The notes under the pieces are model-generated. The model saw nothing but the letters and a program-made list of their open reading frames with translations. It had not been told where the DNA came from and made no database searches. Shown piece by piece: positions 25,601-37,174 of a DNA stretch of 64,000 nt (position 1 is its first letter; every line of letters begins with the position of its first letter). The stretch comes from Bagarius yarrelli. Lineage: Eukaryota; Chordata; Actinopteri; Siluriformes; Sisoridae. Made by a program: the position numbers and the translations under genes. The stretch covers positions 3,819,948 to 3,883,947 of the forward strand of contig VCAZ01000032.1 in assembly GCA_005784505.1 (NCBI GenBank), written 5' to 3'.

Positions 25601-28600
25601 GTGATATTGAAGAGCCATATAGCATGGTGGAGGAATGACCTCCTCAGTCTGTCAGTGAAGCAGGGTGGTGTCAGCAGACTGTCACTGAAGATGCTCCTCT
25701 GCATGTACAGTGTATGATTCTGTCGCTCTGCCATAACAATGGCGTGTCCATACTTACTGCCAAAAGTTGACCGTCCCTGCAGCAGATGGAGATTTTGATG
25801 CCCAGGCTTACACCACCTTATGTTTACGTATATAGCGAGTCGGTCTTTTTGCTTCCCGCAGGCTTTAGTGTGTCTGTTCGCTCTGACTGCGCCGAAGCCA
25901 CGTAGCTCTACAGTGGAATCCGGGATGCTAGTAGTGAGCCATGTTTCACAGAAGCATCACAAGCTAAACTCTTGTGTAATTGTTGCCTTTTTTTTACCGT
26001 CTCAGCCAGTTTGGTGGGTTCAGATTCCCATGAACACAGAAGGTTTATATGGCCACGTCTTTGCTTAGCTCTTTCCTTGTCAAACTGCTGAATCAAAGGT
26101 TTTCTTTTGATTCCAGTCTGTGTGGATTTGTTTTATTTCTGTGTAAAGAATTAGCACTTTCCATATATTAACACACTAATCATTCAGCACAACAACCAGG
26201 AAACACTTTCTCTGAATATTTTTAATTTGTTTTATAAAAGCGCTTCAGCACCACAGACCTTTGGTGCTCCAGATGTTGGGATGGTGAAGAGGCTGCTTTG
26301 GTTTAGTTGTTAGCAGTATAAAATGGGACTAAGATTGTAACTGGAGCTGCTGTGATGTGATGTGATGCTATGCTGTTCATAACTCCTCCCCTTTCAGCTC
26401 ACTTACTGGAGTGTTGACGAATTAAGGCTTTCGGGTTATAAACGTCTTAGTGGGTTATTTCTGCTTCCTTTTTCCAACAGGCTATGACTTTGCGGCTGTG
26501 CTGGAGTGGTTTGCAGAGCGCGTGGACCGCATCATCCTTCTGTTCGACGCCCACAAGCTCGACATCTCTGACGAGTTCTCAGAGGTGATAAAGGCCCTAA
26601 AAAACCATGAGGATAAGATCCGTGTGGTACTTAACAAGGCGGACCAGATCGAGACTCAGCAGCTGATGCGTGTCTACGGCGCCCTCATGTGGTCTCTGGG
26701 TAAGATCGTCAACACGCCCGAGGTGATCCGCGTCTACATCGGCTCCTTCTGGTCACATCCGCTGCTCATCTCGGACAACCGCAAGCTGTTCGAGGCAGAA
26801 GAGCAGGACCTGTTCAAGGACATTCAATCGCTGCCACGCAACGCTGCGCTACGCAAACTCAACGACCTCATCAAGAGGGCCAGACTAGCAAAGGTAACAC
26901 TCAGACCTCTGATCTCTGCACTTGCTCGAACTCTTTTGAACCTCTTTTATGTAGTTTTCTAAGTTCATCTAGGCGTTTATTGAGTATAGTCTATATTATT
27001 GCTTGGATTTGATGTGCGTAACTAATCTGAGCATCTCAGCAAGCCAAAGCTCCTGGTCATCTGATCTGTCCACTCTGCATTATTAATGCGCTGAAAGGTG
27101 AACAGAGAGCCATTGATTCATCCCCTGTAATGCAGTCCAGCATCAACTCTGTTATGTCTGAGGTTTAGGCTTCAGATGGATGTTAAAGTGTATCTACGCG
27201 ATGGGAGGGGGGTTTATAGAGTGATGAGCTATATTATTCTGCTCATAATGTTCCAGGGTACTGATGGTTAGAGTTAAAGATCTGTACTGGGATTAGATCT
27301 CATAGTGACAGATGAAGGACCGTTTGCATATGATAACCTTCAGTTTTGCACAAAACGTCCCTCTGCTGTCATCAAAATACAAGGTCATATGTCCCTTGGG
27401 TTGTGGCCAGAGTCCGTACCATAACCTGTAGAGGACATGTTTAGGATCAGCCTCAACCACAGATTGACTTCCTCGAAACCTGACTATAGTACACACACCA
27501 TGGCATGGGGGTAGAAAGTAATTTATTTATTCTGGAACCATGCATCTGCTTCCATCTGAATGACTTCTAACCTTCTAAGCTTTTTCTCTAGGTTCATGCC
27601 TATATCATCAGTTCTCTGAAGAAAGAAATGCCGTCTGTTTTTGGGAAAGAGAACAAAAAGAAGGAGCTGATCAACAGTCTGGGGGAGATTTACAGTCGGA
27701 TCGAGAAAGAGCATCAGATTTCTCCTGGAGATTTTCCCAATCTGAAAAAAATGCAGGTAAATTTTACACACATTTAAAATGAACTCAAATCACAGAGGAG
27801 CAACAGATTGCACTTATGAAGTAAACTTTGAACACACAGACACGCCACTAAGTCAGAGTTATAATTAAGAAACTGGATTTTTTTTTATCTCTGGGTTTGC
27901 ACGTGTCGTTTGAGGGCAGGGATTATAGTCTGACAAGTCGTTAGGCGTGTTAGTTGTAGTGGTGTCTGGTAAGGAGGCATGTCATTTATAGGCGTGTCTG
28001 TTTGGAAAGCATGTCATTTGTAGGCGTGTCTGTTTGGGAGCTGTGTCTGTTGTGGGTGTGTCCCTTTAGGAGGTGTGTCATTTGTGGGCGTGTCTGTTTA
28101 GGAGGCGTGTCAGTTGTGGGTGTGTCCCTTTAGGAGGTGTGTCATTTGTGGGCGTATCTGTTCAGGAGGCGTGTCAATTGCGGGTGTGTCCCTTTAGGAG
28201 GTGTGTCATTTGTGGACATATCTGTTTAGGAGGCGTGTCTGTTGTGGGTGTGTCCTTTTAGGAGGTGTGTCATTTGTGGGCGTATCTGTTCAGGAGGCGT
28301 GTCAGTTGTGGGTGTGTCTGTTTAGGGGTGTGTCATTTTTGTGGGTGTGTCCTTTTAGAAGGTGTGGGTTTTTAAGTTTAGGGGGTGTGTAATTTTCTGA
28401 GTGTGTTTTTAGGAGGCATGCCCGATGTGGGTATGTCTATTTAGATGGTGTCTAATTCGGGGGGAATGTCTGTTTGGAAGTCATGTCAGTTGTGGGTGTG
28501 TCTGATGGTGTGTAATTTGGGGGCGTGTCTGTTTATAAGGTGTGTCAGTTATGGGTGTGTCTGTTTGGTAGGCTTGTCAGTTATAGGTGTGTCTGTTTAG

Positions 28601-29326
28601 GAGGCTTGTCAGATGTGGATGTGTCTGTTTAGGAGGCTTGCCAGTTGTGGGTGTGTGTGTTTAGGAAGCGTTTCAGTTGTTTTTGAGACCTCAGAACTTC
28701 AGACGAGACAGCTAGCACCTCCACGCCTCCACAGCAGTGATGTCATCTCCTGTTTGCGTTGACTGTGTATAATTGTGAGACCTCTGCTGTGTGAACAGGA
28801 GCAGCTCCAATCCCATGACCTGAACAAGTTCCAGCCACTCAAGCCTAAGCTCCTGGACACTGTGGACGACATGCTGGCCCACGACATCGCGCAGCTGATG
28901 GTCTTAGTGCGCCAGGAGGAAACACAGCGGCCTGGTCAGGTGGTAAAGGGGGGAGCCTTCGAGGGCACCATGAACGGGCCGTTTGGTCACGGCTACGGCG
29001 AGGGCGCCGGCGAAGGCATCGACGAGCTTGAGTGGGTGGTCGCACGGGATAAGCCTACATACGACGAGATCTTTTACACACTCTCGCCAGTCAACGGCAA
29101 GGTGACCGGCGCCAACGCCAAGAAGGAGATGGTGAAGTCGAAGCTACCCAACACCGTCCTGGGAAAGATTTGGAAGCTGGCTGACATCGACAAGGACGGC
29201 ATGCTGGACGACGAGGAGTTCGCCCTGGCCAACCATCTGATCAAGGTCAAACTAGAAGGGCACGAACTGCCCAGCGAGCTTCCGTCCCACCTGGTGCCTC
29301 CTTCCAAGAGAAAAATCCCAGAGTAG
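20903..29326 (+). CDS. ehd3: EH domain-containing protein 3
   Basis: Dynamin-like ATPase that tubulates endosomal membranes and drives cargo recycling from early endosomes. Exons: 20903-21129, 22995-23171, 24099-24196, 26481-26893, 27592-27756, 28799-29326. Frames join exactly to 535 residues, the length of human EHD3. Seen: N-terminal MFSWLGTDDRR (EHD3-like; EHD1 differs here), P-loop GQYSTGKT at residues 65-72, DTPG at 153-156, NKAD at 219-222, and the helical stalk. The C-terminal EH domain (about 440-535) has an EF-hand loop (DIDKDGMLDDEEF) and the NPF-pocket Trp in GKIWKLAD. Long introns carry minisatellites and microsatellites, but the exons are intact and highly conserved. The gene is followed by two AATAAA signals. 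In human, EHD3 neighbours GALNT14, supporting orthology; EHD1 is the main alternative. Confidence 0.97.
21130..21460. repeat. Imperfect tandem repeat 'cacagagatacacagaacc' in ehd3 intron 1
   Basis: Variable 18-21-base units built on 'acagagatacacagacccc' start directly at the exon 1 donor. An (ATT)n run follows at about 21,488-21,530. Frames through it are artefacts. Confidence 0.8.
21785..22145. repeat. 23-bp minisatellite in ehd3 intron 1
   Basis: About 15 copies of 'ctgtctctggtcggaatttagta' or close variants (cctgctcgg, cctggtcgg). Array edges are degenerate. Confidence 0.9.
22866..22950 (+). repeat. Possible truncated mermaid-like SINE head
   Basis: 'aaagtggtagctcagtggttaatatgttgg' is a tRNA-like head of the family seen elsewhere in the window; the body is lost after about 60 bases. 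Confidence 0.5.
23755..23850. repeat. 21-bp minisatellite in ehd3 intron 2
   Basis: About four copies of 'gaagacgtagggggatacgaa'. Degenerate G/A-rich relatives ('ggatacagag', 'ggaatacagaggag') continue to about 24,000. Confidence 0.8.
24226..24264. repeat. (GT)n microsatellite after ehd3 exon 3
   Basis: A GT run starting about 30 bases after the exon 3 donor. Another at 24,069-24,091 lies just before the exon 3 acceptor, so this small exon is bracketed by (GT)n on both sides. Confidence 0.9.
25321..25600. repeat. (GATA)n/(GATG)n tetranucleotide array in ehd3 intron 3
   Basis: A mixed gata/gatg array of about 280 bases ending in about 13 pure gata units. The long minus-strand YLSI-type frames are artefacts. 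Confidence 0.93.
27905..28690. repeat. 32-bp GT-rich minisatellite in ehd3 intron 5
   Basis: About 20 degenerate copies of a 32-base unit (ggaggtgtgtcatttgtggg followed by cgtgtctgttta). Two alternating variants at 28,060-28,320 give a 64-base higher-order period. It stays open in one plus-strand frame for some 60 codons, which is a repeat effect. Confidence 0.9.
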
Positions 29327-29393
29327 AACCTGTAGATCATGTCTAGTAAACGTCATGTCATGAACACTGTAGGGACGATAAACACTGAACAGA

Positions 29394-29495
29394 AATAAAA
29401 CGATAATGGATTAACACACTGCTCCTAATTCCTCCAACACCATAAAGGTCATTGCAGTTTTATTTAGTTTGTATTTTTTTAACAAATCAAATAAA
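29394..29495 (+). terminator. ehd3 polyadenylation signals (two AATAAA)
   Basis: AATAAA occurs at 29,394-29,399 and 29,490-29,495, about 70 and 165 bases after the ehd3 stop. Either or both may be used; a (CA)n run follows at 29,525. Confidence 0.55.
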
Positions 29496-30299
29496 AACCT
29501 CCTTTACAATCATCACTACAGATCACACACACACACACACACACGCTGTCTGTCTCAATGCAATCATTTCTTTAAAAAAAAGTCTTAATCCCCATTTTTT
29601 AAAAATATAACTGATATCAAACTCTGTTTTAGTGTGTGTGTGTGTGTGTGTGTGTAAAGTTGGGGTCTTGTTTATCTGAAGCCCTTTTCTCCAGCCTGAC
29701 CAAGAGACACTGTTACTGTATGTCATGTTAGAACGTTAGTAAGCGTATAGACGCAGCTGTTGTCATGGCAACCATGTGGATTAGTCTACTGTACATTCTG
29801 TTTATTGTACTTCCTGTTTGCTTGTGATGCGTTTAACGCGAGGAGACGTTTTCTCCCAGGTTCATGCAGTAGGATCAATGTTTGTATCCGTTCTCATTTA
29901 TTTGAGTAAAGATTTTTTCTGTGTGTGTGTGTGTGTGTGTGTCCTCAAATGTAATATAACAATCTGTAGAGTCAGTAAAGAGTTTAACTTGGTCGAGTCA
30001 GTGAAGTTTCTGAAGAAAGGTAAGCATGATGCCCGATAATGAGCTCTATATTATCAATAATCCATACCTTTAATCAGAATAACAAAATAAAGTGCATCTG
30101 TCTCACTTCCTGTGTGTGTGTGAGTGTGTGAGAGAGAGAGAGATCTAATAGTCTAATCAAATAAACACTGTGAAAGATGAAAGAAACCATAAAAACGGAT
30201 TTAAGGTGTATGTAAAGTATATACACACACACACACACAATCACACTCACTCTGTCCTCAGGCGTCTTTACAGGTTTTCCACTAGATTGTGTCATGTGA

Positions 30300-30440
30300 C
30301 TGTGAGAAATTTAAACAGAAAGCAGAACACACAGCATGCCTACATGGGGCTCAGGGATTTTGTGCACAAGGGCCTTGTCATGCTGGAGTTCCAGCGAAAG
30401 TGATATGATACAACATACAAGGAAGTTCTAGACACTCATG
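30300..30440 (-). repeat. Dispersed repeat fragment, same family as 42.3 kb
   Basis: 'tgtgcacaagggccttgtcatgctggagttcc' and 'acaacatacaaggaagttctag' match, in part, sequence at 42,590-42,660. The family is widespread in fish genomes ('tttgtggacacctgaccat' at the other end) and is probably a non-autonomous DNA element; class uncertain. Strand is nominal. Confidence 0.5.
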
Positions 30441-30476
30441 TGACTCAGACATGCTGATGTGGGGTGCCGGTGAGTT

Positions 30477-30510
<34 letters not shown>

Positions 30511-30624
30511 TATATTAGCTAGTCCATCTATGTTCAAGGTGGTTGCAGGTTCTCCACCCTGTGATGATTTGACTATGATTGTTCATATTCCTGTGATTAA
30601 GTTAAAGGTTATATAGATTAGACA

Positions 30625-30815
30625 TTTATATTTACAGCATTTGGCAGACGTCCTTATCCAGAGTGACTTACATTTACTTTTTGTGTATACAATTGGTGGT
30701 TAAGGGCCTTGATCAAAGGCCCAACAGTGGTATCTTCTTGTTGCTGGGAATCAAACCCTGATCCTCCAATTAGCAAGCCAACACCCTAACCACTGTGCTA
30801 CCACTTCTCTGGACC
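30625..30815 (-). repeat. tRNA-derived SINE (mermaid-like), reverse orientation
   Basis: Nearly complete, from 'catttggcagacgtccttatccagagtgacttac' (tail) to 'caaaccctgatcc' (B box region) and 'cactgtgctaccacttc' (head). Confidence 0.75.
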
Positions 30816-31704
30816 AGGACCCAAACCACAGATCATTTTAAAATGTATAAATAAACATATTTGACAATATGAATCTATTAATAATAATATAATATTAATA
30901 TTATATAATGATATTAATCTGTTAATAAATTGATGATTTAGCTTTAATCAGTGATTCCGAGAGCAGGGTATGTTTTTAGGTGTTACGTTACTTGTTTTTG
31001 GAGAATAGCTGTGTGATGTCCTTCTCTACCTGAGACATAAAAATATACTTCCCCCATCTTCCCCTAAAGACCCTGTCACCACCATTTTATAAAAAATACA
31101 CACACGGTATGAACAATTTTACATTATAAGAATTCCAACATTTTTCCATGATTTAACACACATTTTTAATTCTAAAATCCATTTTAACAGAATCTCAATG
31201 TACACAAAACTTGTAGCACCGGTACACAAAAATAATCATTTATTTATTTTATTTTTTGTGTGTATTTTGGGTCACTTTAAGGAAATTAAAAGAAAATTTC
31301 AGGCTAAAAGAATGACTTTGCTGCCAAATGACAACAACAGTATGTAAGATGGATGATGTTCTCCAGTTCTAGTTAGCGTGCGAGTCCCCCTGTCCCCCTC
31401 TGACCCTCATCCTTTTCACACTCGATCTTTTTTTGTTAGCATGTTATTTTATGACAGTTTCCTGTTTGTTAGACATCATGTTCTCCGCTCACACCAGCTG
31501 TCAGCACACTCACATCACATCTGTCTGATGGATTAAACATCAGGATGTGATAAGTGCAGGGAGTTTAGCCCTTCCGATACACAGAGACACACAACCTTAT
31601 CAGAGTTGCACCGTATCTCCATCTCAGCAGTCAATTTTTTTAAAACTGGCTCCTGATGCCAGGGTTTGAGTTTTAGACTCCGGATGAAACGTTCACAGGA
31701 TCGT

Positions 31705-31872
31705 ATAGATTTACATTTCTGGGATGTAGCAGATGTAATGATCCAAAGCGACTTTAATTCAGCTGAGGAGTTGAGTGGTAAGGGCCTTGCTTAGGGGCCT
31801 GGTAGTGGCAGGTTGGTGGTGATGGGAATAGAACCTATAGTTTTTTGATTGGTAGTCTAACACGTCCAGACT
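31705..31872 (-). repeat. tRNA-derived SINE (mermaid-like), reverse orientation, degraded
   Basis: 'taagggccttgcttaggggcct', 'gggaatagaacctat' and 'aaagcgacttta' mark the family; the head is broken near 31,870. Confidence 0.65.
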
Positions 31873-32014
31873 TAACCCTTACTTCTACTAAGAGTCATAA
31901 TTATTACTTTTTATTTAAAAAAAAAAATATATATATATATATACATATATATATTCCTAAGCCGGAATCAAACCCAGGTTGTTGGAGCGCAAATGTGCAT
32001 GTGGGTTTTAAAAG

Positions 32015-32175
32015 CAAGGACAACACTAGCAATTTTGGGGCCCTTAGAGAGACTAGGAGGTTGGGCCCCTTATCACACCTATTCCACACTATTACTATTA
32101 ATAAAACTTTGGGGGGCCCCTCAAAGTGTGTGGGCCCCTAGAATCATCCTAACTTCCCCTGGTATTGGTGCCACG
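32015..32175 (+). repeat. Dispersed repeat fragment with 'gggcccc' motifs
   Basis: 'cactagcaattttggggccc', 'gaggttgggcccctt' and 'ggggggcccctcaaagtg' resemble the stretch at 1,732-1,830. Probably a decayed interspersed element; a (TA)n run at 31,928-31,954 lies just upstream. Confidence 0.4.
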
Positions 32176-34196
32176 GTTAAAAAGTATAAAAGGGAAAAGA
32201 ATCGTAAAAGAATTTTAGGTTTTGAGTTACATCATCACATCTGATCACATCTCACACAACTCATACCTCATCTCAACCTCAATAAACTTCAGACTTTATT
32301 TTTATTATCCATTCCAGAAGTTAATAATCATAATAAACATGCCAACACAAGCCAGCGAGTCTGATGGGAAAAAAAAATTCACAGTGTCTCAGGATAAACA
32401 CGACGTCCTTGACTCCTGCTGCACTGAAGGAAAAGAGCTGATGATTATCACCAAACCTTTTCCAGGAAAAGCTGCAGGTTTTTTTTAGTTTTTGAAGGTT
32501 ACATGTTATCAAAAAATTCCTGAACGGTTCCTCAAAATGTTGTGTACATTATAAAGGAAATAAACCAACGGTAAATGATTCTTGTGATGTTGTCGTTAAT
32601 CACTGGTGGGGTGACAGACACACACACACACACACACACACAGTTAACACGGAATTAATTTTAGAGAAAACTCTCTCTCTGTCTGGTGTGTCCCCCCCCG
32701 TGAGGATGGGTGTGTAAGACCTTTCCAGAAATATCAAGTCAGGAAACAATGTGTGGTTTTAATCCGTCTAGCAGGAGACGCATATCACTTCCTCAGGAAC
32801 TTCTCACACATTGATGGATGAACCAGAAATAAAAAATACAGAACAGGACCAGCTGTTATCTCCTAAGTGCCAAGGAGATGGTGGAGAGCAGGAAGTCGTG
32901 CTGTAGGTGAAGCTGGTGGAACATAAGGACAAGGTCTAACGAGGGTCATCAGTAGCATGCAAGACCTTCATACTGAACCAGAATCACACATCTGCCCTAC
33001 CATCCTGAAGTTCATTAGCACTTCACCGCTAGCTGCATGTGGAGCGTTACACGATGTTAGAATAACAGAAACAAACCCCTAAAACCTGAAAGTACCTGGT
33101 GTCATAAACTGCTTTTATCTTCCATTAGGGCAAGTTCCTGATCATGAACAGTGTGTGTGTGTGTGTGTGTGTGTTTATCTGTACATTTTCGTACCATGCA
33201 CTAGCATGTACACGCTTCTAAACCAAGCCCTTCTTTCTTCATGTCAGTTTTATGCAGCTGTTTTTCCTCGTCCAATCAGAGCATCAAGTTCAGTTTCATC
33301 AACTTTCTGTATTTTCCAGGAAGTGACAGTAAAAGATTTCATCCAAATATCATTTATACTGAAAACAGACACCAGGGGAGGATTGACAGGTTGACCTTTG
33401 ACCTCAGGGATGATATGGTTTCATGGTAAGGAATGTGTAAAGGTTTGGTTTGGCAGATTTACTGCTGATGAAATGGAGATGGTGTTTAGAGGAGATGTGT
33501 GAGACTCATCCATCGCTCAGAGCAGGAGCTTCATTTCTCCTGAGATTTTCATGTGAAGGAAGTCAAGAAGAAAAATCAACACTCATTGTTGTTCATTTAT
33601 TCGTGATAAAATATTCATGACATACACCATCAACAAAGTGCAAAAGTATTTACTCCCTGCTGGGAAACTTACTATATTAGCTTAGCAGCAAATCAAACGC
33701 TTACAAATAAAGTCTTACATGGTTTGTTGTGCAATTCTGCCCCCTGGTGGGCTTTTATTATTATTATTTATTTATTTATTTATTATTATTTATTTTTTCA
33801 CTTAATACATTTTTTAAAAAAGACTTTTAAGTAAATAAAATTAAGAAGAACATCACAAAACAACATATTTAACAATTTAGTTAGTTTTAGAGCCATAATT
33901 TTAGTTTAGGTTTAACAACACGTATGTGGAAGATTACGTCACGTGATCATGTAATTTCAACGTTAAAAACACCAGACAGTATTTATTTTATTTATATATT
34001 TATAAACAGTATTTATATTAGACACTTTAATTTAAATATACAATAAAAAATGAAACGAAGTTAAAGTAAATTAGAATTAAACAGCTTTCTTACATTTATT
34101 AAATAAATGTATAAATTTGTTAAATTATTTTTATTTATTTTGTATCTTTTCCTACACAATATCTTTCCTTAATATCTTGTTATAAACCATAAAAAA

Positions 34197-34235
<39 letters not shown>

Positions 34236-34928
34236 GATAGATTTGTGCAGTGAATTTGCATTCTGTTTTCCGTAGTTTAGGTTTTATTTTACAAGTATTA
34301 AGCAAATCGTCCACTAGGTGGCACCCTAAAACTGATTCATCTCTCACACTTAGGATTCAGTAGAGTTATTAAGGCGCGTGAATTTGTCCGTGAGGGCGGG
34401 CTCTACAGGTGAGTGACAGATGAGTGAACCACTCCTGCACTCAGGTTGTGTAACAGGCCTCGGATTTTATTTTTTCAATTTCATGGGCCAGGATGAAAAA
34501 ATTCCTCATCAATGATTAATTGCATCTATGAATCAACTCCGTGTTATTTGTGAATCGGTTCACCGTGAGTCGGTATCGTTTTATCAGTTTATTATTAAAT
34601 CAGTGTAATTGAGAATTCAGTGTTAAACAGACATTTTAATATGGGATGAGTAGTGATATTTCTGCTTAGGGTTATAAGCTGTATTTGTCTGTTATGCATT
34701 ATAGACACCTAGACATGTAAGTTATATTGTCACGTGATCCTAATGTAGTAGCTGATATTTTGTTGATTAAAAATAAGTGTCTGGGCAGAAAATACTTTAT
34801 AAATACCTTTATAAATTTTTCTTCTTAATATTTAAGTTTTATTGTACATCTGCAGGTGAAAATAAAATTAATTATCACTTTTGTTAGACATTTATCATAT
34901 TCCTCAATGTGGGACGAAGAAAGGTATG

Positions 34929-35520
34929 TCTTATCATATCGTATCGTATCTTATCGTATCGTATCGTATCGTATCGTATCGTATCGTATCATATCGTATC
35001 GTATCTTATCTGATTATATCTAATCTTATCTGATTTGATCTGATCATAGTGTGTCTTATCTCATCTGATCTGATCATAGTGTGTCTTATCTTATCTGATC
35101 GTATCTTATCTGATCTGATCTTATGTTATCTGATCTTATCTTATCTGATCTTATCTTATCTTATCTTATCTTATCTCATCTGATCTGATCATAGTGTGTC
35201 TTATCTTATCTGATCGTATCTTATCTTATCTTATCTTATCTTATCTTATCTGATCCCATCTGATCGTATCTTATTTATCTTATCTTATCTTATCTTATCT
35301 GATCCCATCTGATCGTATCTTATCTGATCATATCTAATCTGATCTGATCTGATCTGATCGTATCGCATCTGATCCGATCTGATTGCATCGCATCGCAACG
35401 CAACGCAACGCATCGCAACACATCTTATTGTATCGTATCTTATCTAATCTAATCTGATTTGACCCAATCTGATCTGATCTAATTTTATTTTATCTTATAT
35501 TATCTTATCTCAATGTGTTT
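34929..35520. repeat. Pentanucleotide satellite (TATCK/TGATC)n
   Basis: About 590 bases of five-base units: gtatc, ttatc, tgatc, catcg. The array shows local blocks: pure gtatc at 34,945-35,000, ttatc blocks at 35,145-35,175 and 35,220-35,250, and repeated segments around 'tgatcatagtgtgtcttatc'. This is a young, locally homogenised microsatellite. Confidence 0.93.
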
Positions 35521-35721
35521 TAATTAAAGAGAAGCAAACGCGTCTTTCATGTACAACATTGGTTTGGGATGGGGAATAAGTCTGCTTGCACTTTTACAGT
35601 TCATGGAATTATTTTATTAATGCTAAATATATACTGAAATATTTTATTGCTCTTTAAAATAACGATTACAATAATTCTCAACGGTTTTATGTCTTTTTTC
35701 CAGTCACAGGGCTTTAATTGG

Positions 35722-35852
35722 AAGTGGTAGTGCAGTGGTTAATGTATTAGACTGCTGATTGGAAGATTTGATTCCCAGCACCACCGATCTGCCCCTGTTG
35801 GGCCCCTGAGCAAGGCCCTTATTGCTCAGTTGTATGAAAAAGATAAATGTAA
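35722..35852 (+). repeat. tRNA-derived SINE (mermaid-like), forward
   Basis: 'gaagtggtagtgcagtggttaatg', 'gattcccagcaccacc' and 'tgttgggcccctgagcaaggccctta'; a clear copy. Confidence 0.75.
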
Positions 35853-37174
35853 TGAGAAATACTGTAAACCTGATTAAGGAATGGTTTATTTATCCTCTGT
35901 TCAGATCTTAAAGGTGGTTACTGTCATTTTACACTGAATGCTGATGATCTTCAGTGTGTTTATGAGGGACTGGTTGGCTAAAATATGTTAATGCATCTCC
36001 TGCTGTGATGTCTCCTGGATTTCTCACACTGTGATGTTTATTCCTACGTTCTGTTCTTTCCTTGGTGGTGTGTATTCATAGTAGTTTTACGAATACTCTA
36101 CTTTTAGAAAGCTGCTTTTATTCCCTGTAAACACCGAATCTCGACCCAACACAGAAATAGCTTGTGTTCAGAATTAGTCCCAGTCGTCCTCCGGTTTCTT
36201 CTCTTAGCTCAGGAGCCGGAAAACAAGTGGGCGATTTTACCAGCAGCCGCTGACAAACTCTTCATTAAACTTCGCCCGCAGACAAAAACAGACACAGGAG
36301 GTGGAACTGGAGTCCCTGTGAAGTGCGTTCCCCTTCCTCTTCCACGCTTTAGCCTCACCTCACAAACCTAATTACCCCAACTAAAGACTCGGCCACCAAA
36401 TATGTTGTTTTTATGTGTTGCCAGGTCTGTAATTATCCTTCCTAAAGGTAAACATCAGCCTGATCGCCACTACTGAAAAGTAAAAATGGTCCAATGCGTC
36501 TGTGAAGCATCACATTGTCTCCTTTGACCGTTTCCCGGACGAGCTTGTGATGAAGAGACTGGACGCTCTTCTTCCTCTTGAAGTTCCATCCAGGAACCCT
36601 GTGCAGGCTGAGAGACGAGGAACCGCACCAAAGAGGATCATCTGGGAGAAATTCCCTTCTGGTCGCATTCCATTTTAACGGCACTGAACGATGAACTAAT
36701 CTGAGGAACCCCTAGCAATTAAGAAAGGCTGGCATGCAGATGCTTTAATTGAAGCGTTTTAATTGGGTTTGTAATTAAGAGCTCGGTTTACCGCACTGGT
36801 CTTCCCTTGGGTTTGGGAAACGCTACCAGACGAAGTTCTTTAAATAGTTTCCCCAACTTCAAATAATACTTTAGCTTTATTTTTATTCTCCCAGAACGGA
36901 ATTCTACAGTAGCAGCAACTCCTGCGTTTATTAATGCACTAATAATCTACAGCGTTACCGTAAGTCTTCTAAAATAAACACGCAGCCGAGTAGCGAAGGA
37001 CAGACATGAACAGCGGTGAAGAGGGATGAGAAGGTGGGCGTGGTCATCTGGAGAGGTTTAGATTGCAGACGCTACAGGAGACTCCAGAACTTCAGTTCCA
37101 GTCTCCGGTCCTCTGAAGAAACATCTAAAGCTCTCAGGTTTTTCAGCTGTATGTGTGTGGCTTTTTTTGTACAC

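Larger units (their letters stand above)
29327..37174. other. Intergenic region ehd3-endothelin
   Basis: 7.8 kb with no recognised coding exon. It has ehd3 poly(A) signals, (GT)n and (CA)n runs (29.5, 29.6, 29.9, 30.2, 32.6, 33.15, 34.2 kb), SINE copies at 30.6, 31.7 and 35.7 kb, dispersed repeat fragments at 30.3 and 32.0 kb, and the pentanucleotide array at 34.9-35.5 kb. At 36.1-36.7 kb the sequence is non-repetitive and less AT-rich, so regulatory sequence or an unseen 5' exon of the endothelin gene could lie there. I see no proof of either. Confidence 0.45.

Noticed and set aside
25277..25734. Minus-strand YLSI repeat ORFs
   Set aside because: Pure translation of the gata/gatg microsatellite; no start context or conserved domain. 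The same applies to 58,018-58,392.
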